DNA of 17,311 nucleotides, taken from positions 1 through 17,311 of the forward strand of contig JAAXQM010000138.1 of the NCBI GenBank assembly GCA_012974295.1. Direction: 5' to 3'. A program made the translations under genes and the position numbers. Shown here piece after piece: positions 1-7,378 of this stretch. The notes beneath the pieces are model-generated. The model worked only from the letters and a program-made list of their open reading frames with translations, was not told the DNA's origin and did no database searches. The stretch comes from Dehalococcoidales bacterium (GTDB lineage: Bacteria; Chloroflexota; Dehalococcoidia; E44-bin15). How positions within the stretch are numbered: the stretch's first letter is position 1; each line of letters begins with the position of its first letter.

Positions 1-154
1 GAATAATGAAGCGTAGCCCCGGTGCCCGCGTCTTCTTCAGTCGTCCCAAACGAAACACTACACCAGCCTCATATTGGTTGATGATCTTTATGGATGCCGG
101 CAGCAAGATAAGTATCAGCACCAGCAATATAACAATCGGTATATACCAGTCCAT
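1..154 (-). CDS. Slipin/stomatin-like SPFH (band 7) membrane protein, N-terminal part only
   Basis: Partial gene leaving the left edge; 51 codons are visible from an ATG at 154-152. A strong ribosome binding site (GGGAGG on the minus strand) lies 9-10 bases upstream. The protein begins with a short polar stretch and then one very hydrophobic segment (about residues 4-20, rich in I, L and V), which is the N-terminal membrane anchor of this family. After it come INQYEAGVVFRLGRL (about 25-39) and a conserved APGLRF stretch, typical of the start of the slipin SPFH domain (compare the family pattern EYERGVVFRLGR...GPGL). Such proteins scaffold membrane microdomains and are often paired with an NfeD-family protein, which is not visible here. 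The family call is fairly safe; the exact subfamily (slipin or HflK/C-like) cannot be decided from 51 residues. The gene diverges from the his operon. Confidence 0.8.
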   Translation of the reverse strand, partial: MDWYIPIVILLVLILILLPASIKIINQYEAGVVFRLGRLKKTRAPGLRFII

Positions 155-248
155 TTCTATTTACCTCCCTTATTTTTCCTGGTTACCCTCAGTCTTAAGC
201 TGTCGATCTCGTTAATCACCACCTCCTCTACTGGATGTCTCAATGCGC

Positions 249-277
249 ATTATATTTATGGCAGGTTCTTTTTGCAA
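249..277 (-). promoter_or_regulatory. Sigma-70-type promoter for the slipin gene
   Basis: Read on the minus strand: TTGCAA (277-272), a 17-base spacer, then a perfect TATAAT (254-249). Transcription would start near 242-240, giving a leader of about 87 bases before the slipin ATG at 154. It is the best-matching promoter in the window and lies in the divergent gap between slipin and hisZ. Not experimentally supported. Confidence 0.6.
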
Positions 278-342
278 TCGATGTTGGCGTTACGGTGTAT
301 TAAAGGCACATTATCGCTAATAGAAATTATCGGGCCCCATTA

Positions 343-371
343 TTGAAGGCAGTACTATATTAGTGTAGAAT
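343..371 (+). promoter_or_regulatory. Candidate promoter of the his operon
   Basis: TTGAAG at 343-348 (4 of 6 matches to the -35 consensus), a 17-base spacer, and TAGAAT at 366-371 (5 of 6 matches to the -10 consensus). The expected start near 378 leaves a leader of roughly 20 bases before the hisZ ATG at 400, so there is no room for a his leader peptide or T-box. The rest of the 155-399 gap holds the minus-strand slipin promoter and no gene. Confidence 0.4.
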
Positions 372-399
372 AATCAAAGCTTCGTGAAAGGTGGTAGGG

Positions 400-1635
400 A
401 TGAAGGTGCCTAAGTGTAAAGGGATGCGTGATCTGCTTCCCGATGACATGGTGAAGTTTCGGCGGATTGAAGAGGTATTTCGCCATTGCTCGTTGAAGTG
501 GGGTTATGAAGAGGTGAGGACCCCGACGTTGGAATGTCTGCATCTTTTTACCGCCACCGGGACGCTAACCCCAGGCACACTTGGCAGGGTGTATTCTTTT
601 CTTGACTGGGATGGCTGGAGCGGAGAGAGGGTAGTATTGCGGCCGGAGGGCACTATCCCCACCGCCAGACTCTACACGGAAGGCCTCGTAAGTAATGAAA
701 TATCCCGGCTTTGCTACGTGGGGAATACCTTTATCTTTGAAGGAACGGGAAAGGAGCAGAGGGAGCGATGGCAGTGTGGTGTTGAGCTCATAGGAACTAG
801 CCAGCCTCTCGCCGATATGGAGCTTGTGCTCCTCGCTTCGAAGGTACTGGAAGAACTGGGGATCGGTCCCCTCAGAGTAAAATTATCACACGCCGGTTTA
901 ATAAAAGCACTCATTGCGGAGTTGGGATTGGAGTCTGCGGAACAGACTCAGATATTTGACCAGGTTCTGGATGGTAATATACGGGCATTGGGCGATATTG
1001 ATACCGAAAATGTTAACCTGAAGAAGGCCCTGGCCCTTTTACTTGATACTAAAAGGAGCTCACCTGGTTTTTTGGAGGATATCGGGGCCCTCCTGGGAGA
1101 AGACTTTCCCAGGTTTGAGCCTGGCCTAAAGGACCTGTCTAGCATTTCCGAGCTGCTTGAAACAATGAATTGTACTTACGAGATCGATATCGCATCGAGC
1201 AGGGGTTTTGAATACTATACAGGAGTGATGTTCCAATTGTATATCTCGAAAAAGCGGGTGGGGAGAGGGGGTAGATACGATGACCTTATCTCCCTGGTTG
1301 GTGGCCCTCACTTTCCGGCATCCGGTTTTGCACTGTATGTTGATCAATTGATGGATTTCGTAGACATGAAAAGGCCTGCTATCACCAGTATACTAGTCCA
1401 GCCAGGAGACAGCAGTGTAATTGCACTTAAATCATGCTTTAAAGTGGCCGGTTCTCTAAGAGAGGCAGGCTGTATTGTTGTGATTGACCAGGGACAGAAG
1501 GGTGTAGGTGGCTACCCGTGGCTTCTTGCGGTGTCAGGGGACAGACTGCTGTATTTAACCGATCAGGCTTCCGGGAGAAAATACGAATTAACCTCCGAAG
1601 CGGAGATTCGGCAGGTGGTGGAGAATTCCAGGTGA
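400..1635 (+). CDS. hisZ: ATP phosphoribosyltransferase regulatory subunit HisZ
   Basis: A 411-residue histidyl-tRNA synthetase paralogue that activates short-form HisG and carries histidine feedback in the first step of histidine synthesis. Class II synthetase landmarks are present: GMRDLLP (8-14), LRPEGTIPTARLY (80-92), RGFEYYTG (268-275, histidine-binding motif) and GGRYDDL (290-296). The loop that in true HisRS reads FRxERPQ is here GNTFIFEGTGKEQRERWQ (108-125), so the conserved motif 2 arginine is replaced. That argues for HisZ rather than hisS. A further domain of about 85 residues (326-411) follows the catalytic-like core. The ATG at 400 is preferred over the upstream in-frame GTG at 391 because AAAGGTGG sits just ahead of it. 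The stop overlaps the hisG start by 4 bases (GTGA), implying translational coupling, as expected for partners of one complex. Confidence 0.88.
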   Translation: MKVPKCKGMRDLLPDDMVKFRRIEEVFRHCSLKWGYEEVRTPTLECLHLFTATGTLTPGTLGRVYSFLDWDGWSGERVVLRPEGTIPTARLYTEGLVSNEISRLCYVGNTFIFEGTGKEQRERWQCGVELIGTSQPLADMELVLLASKVLEELGIGPLRVKLSHAGLIKALIAELGLESAEQTQIFDQVLDGNIRALGDIDTENVNLKKALALLLDTKRSSPGFLEDIGALLGEDFPRFEPGLKDLSSISELLETMNCTYEIDIASSRGFEYYTGVMFQLYISKKRVGRGGRYDDLISLVGGPHFPASGFALYVDQLMDFVDMKRPAITSILVQPGDSSVIALKSCFKVAGSLREAGCIVVIDQGQKGVGGYPWLLAVSGDRLLYLTDQASGRKYELTSEAEIRQVVENSR

Positions 1636-3059
1636 AGCTGGCACTACCGAAGGGGAGACTGTTAAAGGAAACGGCGGCTTTATTGAAGAAGGCAGGTCTT
1701 GGGATTGAGGGGTATAATGAGAAATCACGCAATTATCGCCTTAAATCATCCAGCTTCCCCCACCTTTTTATTAAGGTGTTCCATGAGCGGGACATCCCCA
1801 TTCAAGTGGCTATTGGTAATTACGATTTAGGTATATGCGGACTGGACTGGGTGGAGGAGCTATCGGTTAAATACCCCAGTAGCAACCTGGTGAAGGTGAT
1901 GGACCTAGGATATGGCAAAATCGATATCTATGCGTTCACCAGTGTGAATTCCGGGGTCTCCTTGGTTGGGGAGATCAACAATGGATTTGATCGAGTACGC
2001 ATTGTCAGTGAGTATCAAAACCTGGCGGAATCATTCGCCCTTAGACAAAGATTGAGGCTATTCAGCATTCTCCCCATAAATGGAGCGGGTGAGGTCTATC
2101 CCCCAGAGAGCGCCGACCTGGCAATAATTGCTGATGCTCAAGCTAATGGCTTCGCAGGTTCGGATCTGGTCCCACTAGCGAAGATTATTACCTCAAGGGC
2201 TTTCTTAATCGCCAATAGGAATGGACTGGCAAAAGCTAAACGGAGTAAGCTTCTCACACACCTGCAGGCTTTCAAGCGGGAAGCCGAAGAGGAGAAAGTT
2301 GTAGTCGCCGGGGGAGTAACAGAAGGTGAAAACGTTTTCAAAGGTATTGGGGTAAGTAATAAGATAGATAAAGAAGGCAACGAAAAGCTTCGTCTTGCCC
2401 TACCCGATGGGCATCTGTGGAAAGCAGCTTCAGAATTCCTTGACAAGGTCGGTCTCAATATAGAGGGATACTCGGGGAAATTGGTCACTCGCAGGCCTAC
2501 AATAGATTTACCTGGAGTAGTTATTAAGGTTATCAGGCCACAGGATATGCCCCTCCAGGTCGCAAATGGTAACTTTGATCTAGCAATTACAGGCGAGGAT
2601 TGGCTAAAAGACCACCTTTGTCATTTCCCCTCAAGCCCAGTGAAGGAAATCCTGAAACTGGGGTTTGGGAAGGTAACTGTGGTTGCTGTAGTCAGCGAAG
2701 ATTTGGCTACTCGTGACGTTCGTGATTTGAGGGAGTTGGTGAGTAAGGGACTCCTCCCCAATCTCAGGGTGGCTTCGGAGTATGTAAACCTTGCTGATAA
2801 ATATGCCCGCTACAATCACCTGGAGCACTATAAGATTGTTCCCACGTGGGGTGCAAGCGAGGCTTTTCTGCCTGAGGATGCCGACCTGCTTATCGAGAAT
2901 ACTGAGACCGGGGAAACCTTAGCGAAGCACAATTTAAAGGTTATCGATACGGTTCTTGAGTCCTCGGCATGCCTCATTGGCCACCAGGACAATATAGCCC
3001 ACCCTTCGAACAAGCATAAGGTTAAGCGTATAATTGATGTTATGAAGAAGGGATGCTAA
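1632..3059 (+). CDS. hisG: Tandem-duplicated ATP phosphoribosyltransferase, two short-form HisG domains in one chain
   Basis: HisG condenses ATP with PRPP to start histidine synthesis. A normal short HisG is about 210 residues; this chain is 475 and contains two full copies. Domain 1 is about 1-212 and domain 2 is about 253-475, joined by a charged 40-residue linker. Paired blocks are LALPKGRL (3-10) and LALPDGHL (255-262); DIPIQVAIGNYDLGICGLDW (54-73) and DMPLQVANGNFDLAITGEDW (305-324); SEYQNLAE (126-133) and SEYVNLAD (382-389). The PRPP loop (family pattern T-G-x-T-L) is intact in domain 2 as TETGETL (424-430) but lost in domain 1 (DAQANGFAG, 168-176). Conversely, the N-terminal PKGR motif is intact only in domain 1 (PDGH in domain 2). 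The GTG start at 1632 follows GGTGGTGGAG and overlaps hisZ by 4 bases. A 38-codon in-frame upstream extension to 1518 lies inside hisZ and is rejected. No stop or frameshift separates the domains. Confidence 0.9.
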   Translation: MKLALPKGRLLKETAALLKKAGLGIEGYNEKSRNYRLKSSSFPHLFIKVFHERDIPIQVAIGNYDLGICGLDWVEELSVKYPSSNLVKVMDLGYGKIDIYAFTSVNSGVSLVGEINNGFDRVRIVSEYQNLAESFALRQRLRLFSILPINGAGEVYPPESADLAIIADAQANGFAGSDLVPLAKIITSRAFLIANRNGLAKAKRSKLLTHLQAFKREAEEEKVVVAGGVTEGENVFKGIGVSNKIDKEGNEKLRLALPDGHLWKAASEFLDKVGLNIEGYSGKLVTRRPTIDLPGVVIKVIRPQDMPLQVANGNFDLAITGEDWLKDHLCHFPSSPVKEILKLGFGKVTVVAVVSEDLATRDVRDLRELVSKGLLPNLRVASEYVNLADKYARYNHLEHYKIVPTWGASEAFLPEDADLLIENTETGETLAKHNLKVIDTVLESSACLIGHQDNIAHPSNKHKVKRIIDVMKKGC

Positions 3060-3124
3060 AAGATGACAAGAACCCTGATTTGAAATAGTCAGAAAGCCTG
3101 AAAAGGGTCGGGAAACTTGCAAAG

Positions 3125-3886
3125 ATGCCGTTACTCTATCTTCATTTGAGTCTTGCTAATGAAGCGGCTGAATTATTGCGTCACTCTGTAGTGGACCTTA
3201 ACATGGGAGACTATCTGCTTGGCTCAATTTCACCTGATGTGCATTATATCGGCGGTGACTTCCGAAAGGAGACTCACTTCTTCGACTTAGATGAGCAAGA
3301 GTGTGAGAGCGGAACAAGTTTATTCTTTAAAGCTCATCCAGATCTCGCTGGGGGTAGTAAATTGGATCCTGCGACAAAATCATTTGTTGCCGGCTATCTC
3401 TCCCATCTCGTTGCTGATGAGATATGGATCAAGGATATCTACCGCCCTTTTTTCGGCAACTCATCATCACTCAGCGGAGATCCGACGGCAAATGTGCTCG
3501 ACAGGCTTCTCCAATTTGAGCTTGATCGTCAGGAGCGTGAGGATAAATTAAAAAAGACAGCTATTCGGGATGATCTATGCGGCTCGGAACCACAGGTAAG
3601 CATCGATTTTATGGCACTCACCGCTTTGCGGCAATGGAGGGACTTCGCCTGCACCATGATAGATCGCGATGTAACCCTGGCCGATTTCCCGCGCTTAGCC
3701 AGGGGCTTCTTACTCCCCAGCAATAAAATTGATGCGGAGCAGCTTGAGCCGTTCCTTTCATCTTTAACGGATAGGCTGGATTGGGTTATCCACTATGTTA
3801 CCCCAGATGGACTGACCGCCTTCCGAGAAAAAGTCATTAGCTATTCAGTGATAGTAGCCAAGGAGTATTTGGGTGCAGATAATTAG
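3125..3886 (+). CDS. Zinc-dependent phospholipase C-like protein
   Basis: 253 residues with the look of the zinc-dependent phospholipase C family (PF00882-like). Visible features are an N-terminal His7 in LYLHLSLA, LLGSISPDV (31-39) with Asp38, THFFDL (50-55), and FVAGYLSHLVADEIW (87-101) with His94 and Asp98. The spaced His/Asp residues are plausible zinc ligands. No signal peptide or membrane segment is seen, so a cytoplasmic site is likely and secretion as a toxin is not. The substrate is unknown; relatives are mostly annotated only as putative hydrolases. No clear ribosome binding site precedes the ATG, but this start keeps the His-containing N-terminus. It lies 65 bases after hisG and overlaps hisD by 14 bases, so it should be co-transcribed with the his genes. 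No role in histidine synthesis is known for this family. Confidence 0.65.
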   Translation: MPLLYLHLSLANEAAELLRHSVVDLNMGDYLLGSISPDVHYIGGDFRKETHFFDLDEQECESGTSLFFKAHPDLAGGSKLDPATKSFVAGYLSHLVADEIWIKDIYRPFFGNSSSLSGDPTANVLDRLLQFELDRQEREDKLKKTAIRDDLCGSEPQVSIDFMALTALRQWRDFACTMIDRDVTLADFPRLARGFLLPSNKIDAEQLEPFLSSLTDRLDWVIHYVTPDGLTAFREKVISYSVIVAKEYLGADN

Positions 3887-5204
3887 TGATTTTAAAAACG
3901 CCAAAGCTGCATTGCGACGTACTACTTTCGATTTCGGAGATGTCCCTTCTGAGGTAAAGCAAAGGATAAAAGAGTCCTTCCTTGAAGAGCTCACTCCGGA
4001 GGAGGTGGTGAGCAGGATCATTTCTGCAGTGCGGGATAATGGAGATGCAGCACTGGTCGAATATACCAAGTTGATCGACGGTATAGAGCTGAAATCTTTG
4101 GAGGTAAGCGTTGAGGAGCGCCGTAATGCCTATGGAAAGGTGGACAAAGAGCTTATAGCAGCTCTAAATACCGCTGCTGAGCAGGTACGCTCTTTCCATC
4201 AGGTTCAACTGCGCCACAGTTATAAGGAATTTATGGAGGGAGGAGTAGGACAGATTGTTCGCCCTTTGGAGAGAGTGGGTATTTATATCCCCGGGGGTAC
4301 TGCCAGCTATCCATCGACGGTATTGATGACGGCGATCCCGGCCAGGGTTGCCGGGGTAGGGGAGATTATCCTAACTACACCTCCCAAAGAGGGGGGTGAG
4401 GTTCCCCCCTCTACGCTTGTCGCGGCAGATATCGCCGGAGTAGATCGTATTTTTAAGGTAGGTGGTGCTCAAGGGATTGCCGCCCTCGCATATGGCACCC
4501 AGTCAATTCCTAAAGTGGACAAAGTCTGTGGTCCTGGTGGTTTATTCGTAACGATAGCAAAGAGGATGGTCTTCGGCGCGGTCGCCATAGACAGCCTCGC
4601 CGGACCCACCGAGACAATTATACTGGCAGATGATTTCGCATCAAAAACTCTCTGTGCCGCTGATCTCCTCGCACAGGCGGAGCACGATGTGATGGCCTCC
4701 GCGATACTGATAACGACATCCCCCAATCTGGCCCAGGAGGTGAATAGAGAGGTAACACGCCAGATCGAAGGGCTAGAACGAGCGCATGTTACCCTACGCT
4801 CACTGGATGAAAGGGGCCTAATAATCGTGGTCGCCGATATACAACAGGCTATCGACCTGGTTAACTCCTATGCCCCGGAGCACCTCTCTTTGATGGTGCG
4901 TGATGCCTCTTCATACATAGAGAAGATTCATCATGCCGGAGCTATCTTTGTAGGCGAGAACTCAACCGAGGTGCTGGGCGATTATGTAGCGGGGCCGAGC
5001 CATGTGATGCCCACGATGGGTAGTGCCCGTTTCAGTTCTCCGCTCGGCGTGGGCGATTTCCTTAAGATCACCAGCGTCGTCTCTTTGAGTGACGAGGATG
5101 TAGAGGTACTGGGTCCTGCGGCAGTGAAAATTGCCACGGCGGAAGGGCTTACCGCTCATGCCAGAGCGATGGCTCTCAGGCTAAAGAAAGGGAGAGCACA
5201 ATGA
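3873..5204 (+). CDS. hisD: Histidinol dehydrogenase
   Basis: 443 residues, normal length. Catalyses the last two NAD-dependent oxidations, histidinol to histidinal to histidine, in the cytoplasm with zinc. Conserved blocks include PGGTASYPSTVLM (140-152), VGGAQGIAALAYGT (196-209) and SLAGPTE (241-247). By alignment with E. coli HisD, the expected zinc ligands are Gln268 and His271 (AQAEH), Asp370 (GDYVAGPSH) and His429 (EGLTAHA). The catalytic Glu-His pair is 336-337 (APEH). One variation: the usual GPGN is GPGG here (220-223). The GTG start at 3873 has AGGAG 7 bases upstream and begins inside the 3' end of the phospholipase-like gene. The stop shares bases with the hisC start (ATGA at 5201-5204). 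The coding sequence contains a perfect 9-bp inverted repeat at 4388-4412. Confidence 0.96.
   Translation: MQIISDFKNAKAALRRTTFDFGDVPSEVKQRIKESFLEELTPEEVVSRIISAVRDNGDAALVEYTKLIDGIELKSLEVSVEERRNAYGKVDKELIAALNTAAEQVRSFHQVQLRHSYKEFMEGGVGQIVRPLERVGIYIPGGTASYPSTVLMTAIPARVAGVGEIILTTPPKEGGEVPPSTLVAADIAGVDRIFKVGGAQGIAALAYGTQSIPKVDKVCGPGGLFVTIAKRMVFGAVAIDSLAGPTETIILADDFASKTLCAADLLAQAEHDVMASAILITTSPNLAQEVNREVTRQIEGLERAHVTLRSLDERGLIIVVADIQQAIDLVNSYAPEHLSLMVRDASSYIEKIHHAGAIFVGENSTEVLGDYVAGPSHVMPTMGSARFSSPLGVGDFLKITSVVSLSDEDVEVLGPAAVKIATAEGLTAHARAMALRLKKGRAQ
4388..4412 (+). repeat. Perfect inverted repeat inside hisD
   Basis: AGAGGGGGG (4388-4396), a 7-base loop, then CCCCCCTCT (4404-4412): a perfect 9-bp stem within codons for the PPKEGGEVPPS region of HisD. 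It falls in a surface-loop region that varies among HisD proteins. It could be a small palindromic insertion or just codon choice around Gly and Pro runs. A strong mRNA hairpin is expected. There is no U-tract, so it is not a canonical terminator. Confidence 0.6.
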
Positions 5205-6328
5205 GCTCGGGCGATGGTGGCATCGAAATGGAGAATAGGCAAGGCGGTAGAATTGAAAAACTGATCCGGAGTGACCTATCTCGCCTCAAGGCATACCAGT
5301 CCATCATACCACCAGATGTGCTCAGCGAGCGGGCTGGGATACCCTTAGAGAGGGTGATAAAGCTCGATGGTAACGAGAATCCCTATGGCTGCTCGCCACG
5401 CGTGGGACGCGCCCTTGCTGGTTACCCCTTCTATCATATTTATCCCGATCCGGAGCAGCATGAACTACGAAAAGCACTGTCTGAATATGTTGGGGTGGAT
5501 GCAGCGCATATCGTAGCTGGTGCCGGCAGTGATGAGCTCATTGATCTCATCCTGCGCCTCTTCATCGAGCCCGGCGATCGCGTGATCAACTGCGTTCCAA
5601 CCTTTGGCATGTATCCCTTCTGCACCGAGATTTGCGGTGGGAAGGTTATCGATGTGCCCCGGGATCAATCCTACGCCTTGGATATTGCCGGGATTAAGAA
5701 GGTAATGGATGAAAAGACAAAAGTTATCTTTATCGCCTCACCAAATAACCCCACAGGGAATATTACCACCCAGCGCGACATCCTGGAACTGGTTGAGCTA
5801 GGCAAGGTGGTTGTAATCGATGAAGCATACTATGAATTCAGCGGTGTGACTGTTGCACCTCTGGTTCCTCAATATGAAAACCTGATCGTATTGCGCAGCT
5901 TTAGCAAATGGGCGGGGCTCGCCGGGTTGCGCGTAGGCTACGGGGTTTTTTCGACTCTGATCGCGGAGCAGCTTCTAAAGATCAAGCAACCCTACAACAT
6001 TAATCTGGCAGCCCACGTGGCGCTCCAGGAGTCGCTTGCTGACATCGAATATCTCCGTGATACAGTAAAAAAAATCATCTCCGAGCGGGAGCGACTTTTC
6101 ACCAGGCTCGGGGAGCTCGAGTTTCTCGAGCCATTACCTTCTCAGTCGAATTTCATTCTGTGCACTGTTAAAAAAGGGGATGCGCGGGTGATGTACGAAA
6201 GGTTATGCAGAAGGGGCATCTTCCTGCGTTACTTTGATAACCCGCTCTTAAGGAACTCGATTCGCATCAGCGTGGGAAAGCCGGAGCACACCGATACCCT
6301 CATTGAAGCGCTGAAAGAGATGTGCTAA
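5201..6328 (+). CDS. hisC: Histidinol-phosphate aminotransferase
   Basis: 375 residues, a fold-type I PLP enzyme that transfers an amino group from glutamate to imidazole acetol phosphate to give histidinol phosphate. Seen in order: LDGNENPYG (55-63), GAGSDELIDL (107-116) for the PLP phosphate, SPNNPTGN (180-187), VIDEAYYEF (205-213) with the PLP-nitrogen Asp207, SFSKWAGLAGLRVGY (233-247) with Schiff-base Lys236, and SIRISVG (353-359) with substrate-carboxylate Arg355. The ATG at 5201 overlaps the hisD stop (ATGA) and has GGGAG 6 bases ahead. A second in-frame ATG at 5228 is possible but has a poorer context. LDGNENPYG and the his-operon position favour HisC over other class I/II aminotransferases. 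Confidence 0.95.
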   Translation: MSSGDGGIEMENRQGGRIEKLIRSDLSRLKAYQSIIPPDVLSERAGIPLERVIKLDGNENPYGCSPRVGRALAGYPFYHIYPDPEQHELRKALSEYVGVDAAHIVAGAGSDELIDLILRLFIEPGDRVINCVPTFGMYPFCTEICGGKVIDVPRDQSYALDIAGIKKVMDEKTKVIFIASPNNPTGNITTQRDILELVELGKVVVIDEAYYEFSGVTVAPLVPQYENLIVLRSFSKWAGLAGLRVGYGVFSTLIAEQLLKIKQPYNINLAAHVALQESLADIEYLRDTVKKIISERERLFTRLGELEFLEPLPSQSNFILCTVKKGDARVMYERLCRRGIFLRYFDNPLLRNSIRISVGKPEHTDTLIEALKEMC

Positions 6329-6404
6329 TCTACTGAGAGTCTATTCCTGCCTTGGGTTGGGTAGGCGCAGTGCATGACTCAAGCTGTACTCATGGAGGGA
6401 AGAC

Positions 6405-7004
6405 ATGGCAAGACAAAGTGCAATAAAAAGAACAGCTACCATTACCCGGGAGACCGGGGAGACTAAGATAACCGTTACGCTCTCAATCGATGGCAGTGGC
6501 AAGTTTGATATCAAAACCGGCAACAAAATGTTTGACCACATGCTGACCCATATCGCCCAGCATGGTTTAATTGACATAAAGATTGAAGCCTCTGGCTGGG
6601 ATGAGCATCATGTAGTGGAGGACATAGCAATAGCCCTCGGGCAGGCTTTGAACAAAGCGCTGGAGGACAAGCGGGGTATTACCCGTATGGGGCATGCCAT
6701 CGTACCGATGGATGATGCGCTAGCGATGGTGGTGGTAGACATCTCAGGCAGGGGATATGCTGTAGTGGATGCGTCCTTTAAGAGAAAAAAGATCGGCGAT
6801 TTAGAGAGTGATATGGTTCGCCATTTTTTGGAAACATTTGCATTAGAAGCAAAGATGAACCTCCATGCAAAGGTGCTTTCTGGGATAGACGACCATCATA
6901 AGGCAGAAGCGCTTTTCAAAGCGCTTGGGCGGGCGCTGGATAGCGCTACTAAAATCGATTCACGGCTCACTGGGAAGGTGCCCAGCACCAAAGGGGTTAT
7001 TTAA
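6405..7004 (+). CDS. hisB: Imidazoleglycerol-phosphate dehydratase
   Basis: 199 residues, the monofunctional dehydratase length with no HAD phosphatase domain, so histidinol phosphatase must be a separate gene elsewhere. Manganese-binding repeats typical of the two-fold pseudo-symmetric fold are seen: DEHHVVEDIAIALGQAL (66-82) and DDHHKAEALFKALGRAL (162-178). The C-terminal SRLTGKVPSTKGV (186-198) is also conserved. GGAGGG (6394-6399) sits 5 bases before the ATG. The 76-base gap after hisC shows no convincing promoter or terminator, so it is probably still in the his transcript. It is the last his gene here. The purine operon's last gene converges from the other strand only 13 bases away, with no clear terminator between them. 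Confidence 0.96.
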   Translation: MARQSAIKRTATITRETGETKITVTLSIDGSGKFDIKTGNKMFDHMLTHIAQHGLIDIKIEASGWDEHHVVEDIAIALGQALNKALEDKRGITRMGHAIVPMDDALAMVVVDISGRGYAVVDASFKRKKIGDLESDMVRHFLETFALEAKMNLHAKVLSGIDDHHKAEALFKALGRALDSATKIDSRLTGKVPSTKGVI

Positions 7005-7017
7005 AGCTAGTCTCCTA

Positions 7018-7377
7018 TTACACGATTACAGTATCATCATGGCTGTAAGCCGGTGAGCAGCAGCACAGGAAAACGAGGTCTGAGCCACCGATGCTCCAAA
7101 TCATATGCCTCTTGCCAGGTGGAATAGCTATGCCATCGCCGGGTTCGACCTCTCTTTCCTCACCATCGATTTGCATCCTGCCCCTGCCATCGAGTATATA
7201 ATATATCTCCTCTGCTTTTGGATGAAAATGCTCGTCGGTGCCCATTCCAGGTGCTAACATCGCCTCAGCCAGGCTCTGGTTCATTATGGAGGAGTTCTTC
7301 GGGGCCAGGATTTCCCGAATCTCAGAGGAGTCCTTGGTAATAAAGGTCTCAACCTCGTTTCTGTTGACGACCTCCAC
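7018..7377 (-). CDS. Small single-domain cupin protein
   Basis: 119 residues from a GTG at 7377-7375, one base after the purC stop, with AAGGA upstream. A longer in-frame start at 7416 would lie inside purC and is rejected. Cupin motif 1 is clear: GTDEHFHPKAEEIYYILDG (46-64), giving metal ligands His50, His52 and Glu57. Motif 2, PGDGIAIPPGKRHMI (79-93), gives His91. This is a compact beta-barrel likely to bind one metal ion. Such proteins may be sugar-phosphate isomerases, dioxygenases, storage-like or regulatory proteins; sequence alone does not decide. A Cys-Cys-Cys stretch (105-107) near the end is unusual for this fold. It is the last gene of the pur operon, tightly placed, so it is almost certainly translated from the same mRNA. 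Confidence 0.8.
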   Translation of the reverse strand: MEVVNRNEVETFITKDSSEIREILAPKNSSIMNQSLAEAMLAPGMGTDEHFHPKAEEIYYILDGRGRMQIDGEEREVEPGDGIAIPPGKRHMIWSIGGSDLVFLCCCSPAYSHDDTVIV

Positions 7378-7378
7378 C

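Noticed and set aside
160..237. Tiny minus-strand frame upstream of slipin (about 28 codons from TTG), ending just before the slipin ATG
   Set aside because: No proper start context, no recognisable protein; likely just the leader of the slipin mRNA.
74..346. 90-codon plus-strand frame
   Set aside because: Antisense to slipin and its promoter region; composition does not look like protein and there is no ribosome binding site.
1518..1631. 38-codon N-terminal extension of hisG
   Set aside because: Lies inside hisZ in another frame; the GTG at 1632 has a good ribosome binding site and the protein aligns from there.
400..1635. Histidyl-tRNA synthetase (hisS) as identity for hisZ
   Set aside because: The motif 2 arginine/ERPQ region is not conserved and the gene is coupled to hisG in a his operon.
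7005..7040. Bidirectional terminator between hisB and the cupin gene
   Set aside because: Only a weak TTACAG/CTGTAA pairing with an 11-base loop near 7024-7046 and no T-run.
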